From RI-242 sp038246255 (GTDB lineage Bacteria; Planctomycetota; UBA1135; GCA-002686595): a DNA stretch of 17,924 nucleotides. The stretch is taken from assembly GCA_038246255.1 (NCBI GenBank), contig JBBRWC010000084.1, forward strand, positions 1-17,924. Direction: 5' to 3'. Position 1 is the first letter of the stretch. Each line of letters opens with the position of its first letter. The notes below the pieces were generated by a model. It saw only the letters and a program-made list of their open reading frames with translations. It was not told the origin of the DNA and searched no databases. The position numbers and the translations under genes are program-made. This document shows positions 6,870 to 14,610 of this stretch, in pieces.

Positions 6870-8528
6870 TCAGACGCCGGTCGATTGGCCCGACGTTCGC
6901 GCGCGGCGGCTTCGAGCCAGCTCGACCACTCGTCGGTGTCGACGGGCAGTTCGAGCACCGCACTCCCGCGCAGCGCTGCTTCGTCCACGTCGATCGTCGC
7001 CGTGGGCCCGCTGCGTTTCGCGCTACCCGGCGCGAAGAACCGAACCCTGAGCGGGCCGGGCCGGGCCAGGGCCACACGGATCCCGCCGTTCCATGGGAGC
7101 GATATGGAACCCCCTGCGTTGTCCACTCCGACGTTGACCGAAGCCAAAACCGACATCCCCTCTGGGATCGACGCAAACCCCGCGGGAAGTGCGAGCCCAA
7201 CGGACGCCGTCGCCACGAACAAGAGTTCCAGATCGCGGGCTCCCAGCTGTACTTCGAAGTCCGCAAACCCGTGCGCTTTGACGCGCACCGACACGGGCTC
7301 AAGCGGCGCGGGAACCTGGGCCACGTGGGCCGCAGTGACACTGAACGCACGAAATGGAGCAGGAGTCGCCACCGCTTCGATCGAGTAACTCGCCGGTGCA
7401 GGCGCGCCGTCGAACACGGCCGATAGGCGAGTCACCGGAGCGAGTCCGGAAAGGTCGAAGACACCGACGTCGTTGGTAGCAAGGGGGACGAGTTCGAGCG
7501 GCCACGACGCGCTACGGGATCCGTCGAGCCGCGAATGGACAACCAACGTGTGCGCATCGCTGGGCGCGAGCGGTCCGAAAAACTGGAACTTGGTGTGCTC
7601 AATCACACTCGCAGCGGGTTCATTCAACGGAAGACCTGCGACCGATCCACCCCGAGTGTGGATCTGTGCTTTAAGCGCTGCCAGCACCAGTCCGCGGGGT
7701 CCCCGAATCAGACCGCGAACCACCGCGAACACCACCGCGAACACCATCGCGAACCATCGCGAACCACCGCGGAGCGCGCGAGCACCAACGTGTGGAAGCC
7801 ACCGAACTCGAAGGGCACTGGCTGGAACGGCGGAGAACTCGGACGGTGCTTGGGCCAACTCCGCGGCGAGAATCCACGCGCCCATCCGAGCCGCCTGTGG
7901 ATCAGACCCGTCTTTACCGAAGGCTTCGAGCGCCGGATACGCGGCGGATCAGAGAAACCGAAACTGTGGAGCGCGACCCGAGCGCCCGGCGCGGGCTCCC
8001 CCTGTCACCAAGCACGACGAAGACCAACCTGGAAGCGCCGGCATTGCGCCGCACGCTTCGAAGAGGGCGTCGAGTCCCGCGCTCCCAGCATGCAGGTCCC
8101 TACTCAATGAAGTGGCGCTGAGCTTCGTGCCTTGCCACGAGCCCACACCATGCACCGCCGTGAGCACGGGTCGCGGGAGGATTGGCGCTCCACCCTGCAC
8201 CGTCTTCGACCAGGCTGGCGCGTTTGGCAACTCGAGCGCGCCGGATGCCGAACACTACGCGCACGGGGATCTCCTCCGGCGGACCCGACGGCAAAAATGC
8301 CAAGGGGCATGGCGATCACGAGGATCGCCAAACGCGTCGAGCGAGACTTTGTCGTTGGAGTTCGATCGTAAACGGAACGCGAAGCCCCACCGCCCGCTCC
8401 ATGTGGAGCCACGCCATCGCGGGTCGCTTTTGAACCGGCATCCCCACGCCCAGAGCGCCTTGGTGCGGGGCGCGGACCCGACTCGGCGGGAAGTCACCGC
8501 CACCGACGGAAAGGGCGGGTAACCTCAT
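6870..8528 (-). pseudogene. Frame-scrambled membrane/exported protein gene of unknown function
   Basis: A minus-strand gene seems to run from ATG 8528 (MRLPALSVGGGDFPPSRV) to TGA at 6872-6870, but no single frame covers it. G/C-rich third positions and protein-like sequence move between frames. The first piece (8528 to about 8335) holds AMAWLHMERAVGLRVPFTIEL. The second (about 8335-8275) holds a likely membrane segment, LAILVIAMPLGIFAVG. The third (about 8285-8250) holds PPEEIPVRVVFGI. The fourth (about 8250-8045) holds PILPRPVLTAVHGVGSWQG. The fifth (about 8045-7955) holds SRLVFVVLGDRGSPRRALG. The sixth (about 7950-6895) is the longest and includes PEGMSVLASVNVGVDN and VLELPVDTDEWSSWLEAAA. 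A further shift near 6895 would reach the TGA. The long piece is beta-rich and might be a carboxypeptidase-regulatory-like region, as in the gene at 14611. ATG 7885 could express the last piece alone. Function unknown; whether this is decay or sequence error cannot be told here. Confidence 0.55.
7714..7771. repeat. Degenerate 10/12-bp tandem repeat
   Basis: Five consecutive units start with CGCGAAC: lengths 10, 12, 12, 10 and 10 bases, ending in CAC or CAT, followed by a partial sixth CGCGG. The total is in frame. On the minus strand, within the broken gene, the units are translated as a hydrophobic run, WFAMVFAVVFAVV. Slippage in such an array readily adds or removes bases. Confidence 0.85.
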
Positions 8529-8555
8529 GTGCGGCGCCGTGCCTGACGGCTCACT

Positions 8556-8584
8556 GCGCGGGGCGTAGCCCGTTCGCCCCGCGC
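8556..8584. other. Perfect 10-bp GC hairpin in a divergent intergenic region
   Basis: GCGCGGGGCG (8556-8565) pairs exactly with CGCCCCGCGC (8575-8584) around a nine-base loop, TAGCCCGTT. It lies between the start of the broken minus-strand gene (8528) and the start of the long propeller gene (8651). No T-run follows on either strand and no gene ends here, so it is not an ordinary intrinsic terminator. It could be a repeat-type palindrome or a structure in the 5' leader of the propeller gene. Confidence 0.6.
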
Positions 8585-8650
8585 GGTCCATCCCCCCACT
8601 TTCCTCTTCCCCCCCCGAGCGGACCCCGCAGCCCCCCGCGGAGCCCCACT

Positions 8651-11600
8651 ATGCCGCCCCTCCGTCTCCCCGCGCTATGCGCGGCCATCTGTCTGTGCGC
8701 ACCCGCCTGGGCGCAGCTCCCCACGCCGATCGTCCCGGCCCACTTCACGACCGAAGTTGTCGTCACCGGTGCCGAAGCACCGACCGACATCATCTCCCTG
8801 CCCGGCGGCCGCCTGATCGTTTCCCAGCAGGACGGCACGGTGAAGAGCTTCGGCCCGGGCAACGTCGCCCAGGGCATCGTCCTCAGCCTGTGGTCAGAAG
8901 TTGCCTCATTTGCCGACCGAGGGCTCGTCTCGATCGCGGTGCATCCCGGCTTCCTGCCCGACGGCGGCGACACGTCCTGGCTCTATCTCTATTACGCCGT
9001 CGGTCCCGACAAGCTCAACGGACTGGACAACGATCCGAGTTTCGGCCGACTCACGCGCTATCGGCTGAACGAAGTGGTCGAGGGTGATCAACTGGTGCTG
9101 CGCTCGATTCCGGTGTCACGGCAGGTGCTGCTCGGCGATCGCCTGCCCGATGGCACAGCGCCTGACGCGATCCCGATCCTGCACGAGTCCCACCAGGGTG
9201 GTTCGCTGGTGTTTGGAGCGGACGGAACGCTGCTCCTGTCGACCGGCGACGGAGCGGACATCTTCCAGCTCGACTTCGGCGGACTTCACGCCTTTGGCTT
9301 CAGCGACTTCACCCATCCGGTCACCGGACTGAAGGGGCCGATTTCGCCGTCCCAGGACCTCGGTTCGTTCCGCGCAATCTACCTGGACAGCTTGAGCGGC
9401 AAGGTCCTGCGCATCGACCCGCAAACCGGCCTGGGCCTTGCGTCCAATCCGTTCTTCGACGGCGACACTGCGAGCCTGCGCTCGCGCGTGTGGGCCATGG
9501 GCCTGCGCAACGCCTTCCGCATGACCAAGGTGCCCGGCACAGGAGCGGCGGATCCCGCGCTGGGTCAACCGGGTTGGTTCGTGATTGCCGATGTCGGCTC
9601 CACGACGTGGGAGGAGCTCGACATCTGCCGCGGCGGCGAGAACTTCGGCTGGCCGTGTTACGAGGGACCCAAGGTCAACGAGCTCGCCACTGCCCACACA
9701 CATCCGCAGAATCCCTACGGGTGGCCGCGCTGCAACACTGCGCCCGTCGCGGCAACGGCGCCCATCGTCGCGTTCCCCAGGGACGATCCCGCGGGTCTGC
9801 AACCGCTTGCGTTGCACCAGGGCATCGACGGCGCGCGCAAAAACGGCTTCCTTGGCATCGCCGTCATCGGCGGGGACTTCTACCAGGGCTCGAGTTATCC
9901 CGAAGCACTGCGCGGCAGCTACTTCTTCGCCGACTTCGGTTTTGAATGGCTTAAGGCCCTCGCCCTCGACAGCGCCGGCAACCCGACGGCAATCAAGGAC
10001 GTGGCCGAGCTCGTGTCCACGATGGTGGGCGCGCGCACCGAAGCCGACACGGGCGACCTTCTGATCGTGCAGCGCGGTTTCCAAGCGGGCACCGCACGCG
10101 TGCTCGCGCTGCGCTACGGCGCGAACCAGCTTCCCGATCCGACCTTCGAATTCGAACCCGTCGGCCCCGACCTCTTCACGTTCAACTTCGACGCCAGCGC
10201 GACCACGGACGCGGACGGCGACCCGCTCACGTTCACGTGGGACTTCGACGACGGTTCCGCGCCTGTGACGGGTTCAATCGCAACCCACACCTTCCCCGCG
10301 GCAGCGGCCTACACGGTCCGGCTTCTTGTGGACGACGGCTTCGGAACGGCTGTTTTCGAGCAACCCGTGCTGCCGGGCTTCGACCAGCCCACCGTGGCGA
10401 TCACCTCGCCGGGTCAGGGTGGGATCTTTGAACCCGGCGAGTTGCTGGAGCTGCGCGGCATCGGGTCCGATGGCAAAGGCAAGCCCCTCGACCTCGCCTG
10501 GGCGATCGACGTTTTCATCGACGGCATCTGGACCCTGGACGTGATCGTTGAAGCCGCCGACGCGCTCGACATCCCGTTCATCAAACCCGGTACCGACGCG
10601 ACGGACTACAGCGTGCGCGTGAGGCTCCTCGGCCTTGACCCGCTGCGTGGAGCGCTCGCCACTGCGACTGCGGCCATCGTCGTGCACCCCGCGGCGCGTG
10701 TGGTCGATGTGGCGGGCGCTGCGCTGTTCGAAGCCAAGGTGCTCGGCCTCGATCCCCCCGGCAGCCAGGGGTTTGGCAACCGCGACCCCGAGGTTTGGCG
10801 CGACCGCGTCCTCCCATCAGTGGGCGCGAGCTTGGCCGAGCAGTACGCGACCTACCATCCGCTGTCGCCCTTCGCCGGTCCGCGTGATTGGGTCGGTTAC
10901 GTCTTTGGCCCCCAGCACCCCCCCGACGCGCGCGTGTTTGCCGTCGAATTGCGCGAGGGCGCGCACCAACCCGAGGGCGGTTGGTTCAAGAAGCCCGAAG
11001 TCGAAGTGCTGCTCGGGGGGGTGTGGCAGTCGGCGAGCGACGTCGTCATCGACCCGCCCTATCCGGGCGACTTGCAGGGAGCGGGGTTTGCGACCTACCG
11101 TTTCAACTTCGCGCCTGTGGTGGCCCAGGGTGTGCGGATCATCGGTCGTCCCGGCGGCACGCTGAACTTCGTCAGCGTCTCCGAGCTGCGTGTGTTCGCC
11201 GCGGCGCCCCCCGGGCCCGCGAAGGACCTCACTGCCCTCGCGGCGGCGCCAATCGCGAACACGCTCGAACTCACCCCGCCGGGTCCCCAGGGCTTTGGGG
11301 CCCTCGACCTTGAAAAACTGCGCGACGGCGCCGAACCTGCGCCCGGCTCGACCAGCCAACTCGCACAGGTTTCGTCCTACCACCCCGCCGCCGCGGGTCC
11401 CGCGTGGTTCGGATGGCGCTTCGACGACCCCGTCACGCTGAGCGGGGCGCGCTGGCGGGAGGGCCTCGTGTGGTCCTCCGCGGGCGCCGACCTGGGCGGC
11501 TGGATGACGAGCCTGCGTGTCGAAACGCGGCTCGACGCGGATGCACCCTGGACGGGGGTCGACAGTTTCGTGGTCACACCCCCGTACCGCACGGTGGGTC

Positions 11601-12124
11601 CGGGAACACCCAGCTTCGAGGCGTATTCCTTGTCGTTCACACCCCGCGTCGCACGGGAAATCCGCGTGATTGGAGTGCCCGGCGGTGACGCGAGCTTTGC
11701 AACCGCGTCAGAGCTGCGCGTGTTCGGTCCGCACGGCTTCGACGGCGGATGGTTCCCGCGGGCGGGGCTCGGATTGACCGGGGACTCGCTCGCGCTGACG
11801 GCGACCACTCCCCCGGTGTTGGGATCGCCCGTGCTGCTCGAAGTCAGCGGCGCCAGCGCAGGCGCGGTGGGTTTCCTCGCCATCGCGCCCTTTGCCGCGC
11901 TTATTCCGTTGATCGAAACGACGCTGCTCATCGACCCGGCGGGAGCGGTGTTCGCGCCGCTCGTGTACGACGGCCTGGGAACGGCGGACGCACTGTTCGC
12001 GCTTCCGCCGCTGGTCGGGCTCGCGGGCAAGTTCCTGCACTTCCAAGCGTTTGCGCTCGATTTTGGAGTATGGGGATTCCTCGCACACTCCAACGGCCTC
12101 GACGCACTGATCAGCAGTCAGTGA
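8651..12124 (+). CDS. Secreted PQQ-dependent sugar-dehydrogenase-like propeller with PKD and duplicated C-terminal domains
   Basis: This 1157-residue protein has a signal peptide (1-21, cleaved at AWA/Q). Residues about 35-490 form a glucose/sorbosone dehydrogenase-like beta-propeller: DIISLPGGRLIVSQQDGTV, HPGFLPDGG, the His-containing HESHQGG (178-184), SGKVLRIDP, RVWAMGLRNAFR (279-290), GGENFGWPCYEGP (328-340), and FYQGSSYPEALRGSYFFADF. Residues about 497-573 are PKD-like (FDASATTDADGDPLTFTWDFDDGS). Residues about 690-850 and 858-1026 are two copies of one domain. Residues 1040-1157 are a C-terminal module also found in the gene at 12684. It is probably extracellular or surface-bound and may oxidise or bind sugars. 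Whether it binds PQQ is not proven, because many propellers of this family have no shown activity. No Shine-Dalgarno is visible; the leader is C-rich. The ATG is supported by the signal peptide. Confidence 0.88.
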   Translation: MPPLRLPALCAAICLCAPAWAQLPTPIVPAHFTTEVVVTGAEAPTDIISLPGGRLIVSQQDGTVKSFGPGNVAQGIVLSLWSEVASFADRGLVSIAVHPGFLPDGGDTSWLYLYYAVGPDKLNGLDNDPSFGRLTRYRLNEVVEGDQLVLRSIPVSRQVLLGDRLPDGTAPDAIPILHESHQGGSLVFGADGTLLLSTGDGADIFQLDFGGLHAFGFSDFTHPVTGLKGPISPSQDLGSFRAIYLDSLSGKVLRIDPQTGLGLASNPFFDGDTASLRSRVWAMGLRNAFRMTKVPGTGAADPALGQPGWFVIADVGSTTWEELDICRGGENFGWPCYEGPKVNELATAHTHPQNPYGWPRCNTAPVAATAPIVAFPRDDPAGLQPLALHQGIDGARKNGFLGIAVIGGDFYQGSSYPEALRGSYFFADFGFEWLKALALDSAGNPTAIKDVAELVSTMVGARTEADTGDLLIVQRGFQAGTARVLALRYGANQLPDPTFEFEPVGPDLFTFNFDASATTDADGDPLTFTWDFDDGSAPVTGSIATHTFPAAAAYTVRLLVDDGFGTAVFEQPVLPGFDQPTVAITSPGQGGIFEPGELLELRGIGSDGKGKPLDLAWAIDVFIDGIWTLDVIVEAADALDIPFIKPGTDATDYSVRVRLLGLDPLRGALATATAAIVVHPAARVVDVAGAALFEAKVLGLDPPGSQGFGNRDPEVWRDRVLPSVGASLAEQYATYHPLSPFAGPRDWVGYVFGPQHPPDARVFAVELREGAHQPEGGWFKKPEVEVLLGGVWQSASDVVIDPPYPGDLQGAGFATYRFNFAPVVAQGVRIIGRPGGTLNFVSVSELRVFAAAPPGPAKDLTALAAAPIANTLELTPPGPQGFGALDLEKLRDGAEPAPGSTSQLAQVSSYHPAAAGPAWFGWRFDDPVTLSGARWREGLVWSSAGADLGGWMTSLRVETRLDADAPWTGVDSFVVTPPYRTVGPGTPSFEAYSLSFTPRVAREIRVIGVPGGDASFATASELRVFGPHGFDGGWFPRAGLGLTGDSLALTATTPPVLGSPVLLEVSGASAGAVGFLAIAPFAALIPLIETTLLIDPAGAVFAPLVYDGLGTADALFALPPLVGLAGKFLHFQAFALDFGVWGFLAHSNGLDALISSQ
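10718..11728 (+). repeat. Internal domain duplication within the propeller protein
   Basis: Residues about 690-850 and 858-1026 share an order of motifs. Each has a phrase of the type 'LELTPPGPQGFG' / 'LGLDPPGSQGFG', then D/R-rich 'EVWRDRV' / 'EKLRDGA', 'YHP', 'WVGYVFG' / 'WFGWRF', 'LREGAHQPEGGWF' / 'WREGLVWSSAGADLGGW', 'VVIDPPY' / 'FVVTPPY', 'RIIGRPGG' / 'RVIGVPGG', and 'SVSELRVFA' / 'TASELRVFG'. The ending resembles discoidin-like (F5/8 type C) domains, which often bind carbohydrate; this is an inference. The copies have diverged strongly at the DNA level, so the duplication is old. Confidence 0.75.
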
Positions 12125-12151
12125 GGCGCCGCGTGTCCCGCGCAGGGCCGA

Positions 12152-12637
12152 TCAGAGCAACCACCACACCACGGCGGCGATGACGATCGCCACCACGCCA
12201 AGCGCCGTCCACTTGAGCGCCCGATCGCTCGGCGGTGGCTGGTCGATTTCGACCCAGTTGAACATGGCGCGCACGCGCGGCTCGAGCGCGGCGTTGCAGT
12301 GCGGGCACGTGCGCGGGGTTTCATCGGCGGGCTCGCGCTGGTCGTAGGCGAGCGGAATCACGCCGTGGCAGTGCATGCAGTAGTGGTTGCGCTCACTACC
12401 ACCCTCCTCGACGCCCGGCGCATGCGAGCGCCAGCGCAGGTAATCGAGCGCTTCCTTGTTCTTCCCGCGCCGCGAGCGCGACCAGTGGTGGTCGCCCATC
12501 GAGCCGAACGAACGCACCGGCTGCCCTTCTTCAGACGTGTTGCCCGTCCCGTTGGCGGGGTCACTCGGCGGATCGTTTTTTTCAGTTCCCACGTTGAGTC
12601 GCGCCCGTCCTGCGCCCGGGAAGCGATCGTCCTCCAT
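12152..12637 (-). CDS. Zinc-ribbon protein with a C-terminal membrane anchor
   Basis: I do not recognise a named family. The 161-residue protein has an N-terminal disordered, charged half (Pro/Ser/Asp/Gly-rich, then SRSRRGKNKEALDYLRWRSH). A four-Cys zinc-ribbon-like module follows: CMHC (87-90) and CPHC (111-114) separated by 20 residues. Then comes FNWVEIDQPPPSD and a single hydrophobic helix from about residue 141 to the last residue (WTALGVVAIVIAAVVWWLL). It has no signal peptide, so it should be tail-anchored with the Cys module in the cytoplasm. CMHCH also fits the haem-c motif CxxCH, but no export signal supports haem attachment. It lies between the two propeller genes, converging on the first (27 bp) and diverging from the second (46 bp). 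A shorter start at Met47 is possible. Confidence 0.75.
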   Translation of the reverse strand: MEDDRFPGAGRARLNVGTEKNDPPSDPANGTGNTSEEGQPVRSFGSMGDHHWSRSRRGKNKEALDYLRWRSHAPGVEEGGSERNHYCMHCHGVIPLAYDQREPADETPRTCPHCNAALEPRVRAMFNWVEIDQPPPSDRALKWTALGVVAIVIAAVVWWLL

Positions 12638-12683
12638 CCTACGCGGGAGACGTGGCTAGCGAGCCGCGGGTTACGGTGGGCCC

Positions 12684-14588
12684 ATGGGCCGCGCCTCCCC
12701 GGCTGGAGCACCCCGCCTCCCCGTCGCTGTTCTTTTCGGCGGTCTTCTTGGCGGCCTCGTCGCTGGCCCCGCGTTCCCCACGGCCCAGTTCCCAAGTCCG
12801 CAGATGGCGGGGGGCTTCACGGCCGCGCGCGTGGTCGAGGGCTTGGTCGAGCCTACGGACCTCGTCGTCGCACCCGACGGCGCCCTGTGGATCGCCGAAC
12901 AGGCGGGCCAGGTACGCAGGATCGCGCTCGATCCAAGTGGCGGCTCTGCGGTCCCGGACCACGTTGTGCTCGATATCCGCGTCGAAGTGCTGCAGTTCAG
13001 GGATCTCGGCCTCGCGGCGCTCGCGCTGCACCCAGGGTTCCTCGCAGACGGCGGCGAGAACTCGTGGATCTACCTCTACTACGTGGTCGACCCGACCCCG
13101 CCCCTCGACCTGCCCAACGGTGGCGACGGGATGTATTCTTTCGGACGCCTCGCGCGTTGGCGCGTGGAGACGCTGGAAGGACTTCCCACCGCGATCGCGG
13201 GGTCGCGGCATGTGCTGCTGGGCGAACAGTTGCCGTCGGGGAGCGCTCCCACCGCGCTCGCCGCACTGCACGAATCGCACCAGGGTGGTGGGCTTGCGTT
13301 TGGACACGATGGGTCGCTGCTGCTCGCCACCGGCGATGGCGCGAACTACTTTGCGCCGGATGTCGGCGGAATGCAGCCCTTCGGGTTCGACGACCTGGTC
13401 AACCCGACGACAGGGCAAGTCGGCGCGCTCCCCAAAGCCCAGGACGGCGGCGCGTTCCGCGCGCAGAGCCTTGCGAGCCTTTCCGGCAAGCTGCTGCGCG
13501 TCGATCCACAGACGGGAAGGGGCTATCCGTCCAATCCGTTTTACGACGGCGATCCCGCCAGTCTCGCAAGTCGCGTGTGGGCGCTGGGTTTGCGCAATCC
13601 CTTCCGCATCGCCGTGGTGCCAACCGACGACGAAGGTCCGGGACTCGTTGTTGTCGCCGATGTCGGTTGGCTCGATTGGGAAGAGCTCAACGCGGTTCGC
13701 CGCGGTGACAACCTGGGCTGGCCGTGCGCGGAAGGGCCCGACACGCGCGAGCCGTTTTTCTCCCACGACTTCGGCGCAAATCCACTGGGTTTGACGGCGT
13801 GTGCCGATGCGCTGCTTCCGTGGATCGAGCCGGCGGCCGCGTGGCGCCGCGACGACGCCAGCGCGCAATTGCCCAGCGGCAGCCATGTGGACGCGAATGG
13901 AGCGCCGCTCGGCGGGTTCGCGGGCTTTTGTGCGATCGGCGGCGGCGTGCTCGCGGGGCCGGCGATTCCAGCGGCCTACGCGGGTCGCTACCTATTCGCT
14001 GACTACGGTTCCACCTGGATCAAGGCCGCGCGCTTGGACAGTTTTGGCGCAGTGGAATCCATCCTGGACATCGGCAAGTTGTTTGCGGGTCCGATCGCGA
14101 TCGCCGTGGACACAACCACGGGCGCGGCTTACGTGCTGCTGCGCGGTTACGGGGTCGGACCTGCCGAAGTGGTGCGCATCAATCCGCCCAATCTGGAGCC
14201 CGCACTCGCCTGGACCTCAGTGCCCGGGGCGGGCCTCGCGGCGGACGTGCTCGTGCTGGAGTCGAACACACCCGCAACCCTCGGCTCGACGGTCGCATTC
14301 AACGTCAGCGGCGCAACCAGCGGGTCTGCGCTGGTCCTCGCGGCGACGCTGGGCGGTGCTTACGTCGAACTCCTGCACGTGACGGTGTTGATCGACCCTG
14401 CCCAAACGGCGTTGCTGTTGACAGCGGTGGCGTTGGGCGGAGGGAGCGGCACCTTCAACCTGTTGATTCCTAATATCCCGAGCCTCGTGGGAGTTCCGCT
14501 GCACTGCCAGGCGTTTGCGTTTGACATCGCCGTGGAGGGTGGATTGGCGGCCTCCCAGGGACTTTTTGCGCTGTTCAGCGCGCCGTAA
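12684..14588 (+). CDS. Secreted sorbosone/glucose-dehydrogenase-like beta-propeller protein
   Basis: This 634-residue paralogue of the propeller half of the protein at 8651 starts with a signal peptide (hydrophobic LPVAVLFGGLLGGLVAGPAF, likely cleavage near TAQ at 33-35). The propeller spans about 45-500: EPTDLVVAPDGALWIAEQAG, HPGFLADGGENSWIYLYY, HESHQGG (196-202), SGKLLRVDPQTGRG, RVWALGLRNPFRIA (297-310), RGDNLGWPCAEGP (340-352), and AAYAGRYLFADYGS. Residues 515-634 are the C-terminal module (TPATLGSTVAFNVSGATSG, TVLIDPAQT, SLVGVPLHCQAFAFD). It has no PKD or duplicated domains. HESHQGG and the RNP motif match residues used for sugar and PQQ binding in soluble glucose dehydrogenases, though activity is unproven. 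The ATG is supported by the signal peptide; the 46-bp gap to the divergent zinc-ribbon gene should hold both promoters. It converges on the lipoprotein gene with 22 bp between stops. Confidence 0.88.
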   Translation: MGRASPAGAPRLPVAVLFGGLLGGLVAGPAFPTAQFPSPQMAGGFTAARVVEGLVEPTDLVVAPDGALWIAEQAGQVRRIALDPSGGSAVPDHVVLDIRVEVLQFRDLGLAALALHPGFLADGGENSWIYLYYVVDPTPPLDLPNGGDGMYSFGRLARWRVETLEGLPTAIAGSRHVLLGEQLPSGSAPTALAALHESHQGGGLAFGHDGSLLLATGDGANYFAPDVGGMQPFGFDDLVNPTTGQVGALPKAQDGGAFRAQSLASLSGKLLRVDPQTGRGYPSNPFYDGDPASLASRVWALGLRNPFRIAVVPTDDEGPGLVVVADVGWLDWEELNAVRRGDNLGWPCAEGPDTREPFFSHDFGANPLGLTACADALLPWIEPAAAWRRDDASAQLPSGSHVDANGAPLGGFAGFCAIGGGVLAGPAIPAAYAGRYLFADYGSTWIKAARLDSFGAVESILDIGKLFAGPIAIAVDTTTGAAYVLLRGYGVGPAEVVRINPPNLEPALAWTSVPGAGLAADVLVLESNTPATLGSTVAFNVSGATSGSALVLAATLGGAYVELLHVTVLIDPAQTALLLTAVALGGGSGTFNLLIPNIPSLVGVPLHCQAFAFDIAVEGGLAASQGLFALFSAP

Positions 14589-14610
14589 CGGCGCTGACAT
14601 TCCGCATCGA

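Noticed and set aside
7714..7771. CRISPR-like array
   Set aside because: Units are only 10-12 bases and directly adjacent with no spacers, so it is a simple tandem repeat inside a gene.
7473..8522. Open plus-strand frame of about 349 codons opposite the broken gene
   Set aside because: The translation is compositionally skewed (Arg, Ser, Pro, Ala) with no domain or signal peptide, and it looks like antisense of a GC-rich gene. I kept the minus-strand interpretation, with some doubt.
8556..8584. Intrinsic terminator
   Set aside because: No T-run follows the stem on either strand, and the flanking genes point away from the site.
12365..12379. CMHCH as a cytochrome c haem-binding site
   Set aside because: The protein has no signal peptide, a second CxxC pair makes a zinc ribbon more likely, and the C-terminal anchor would leave the motif in the cytoplasm.
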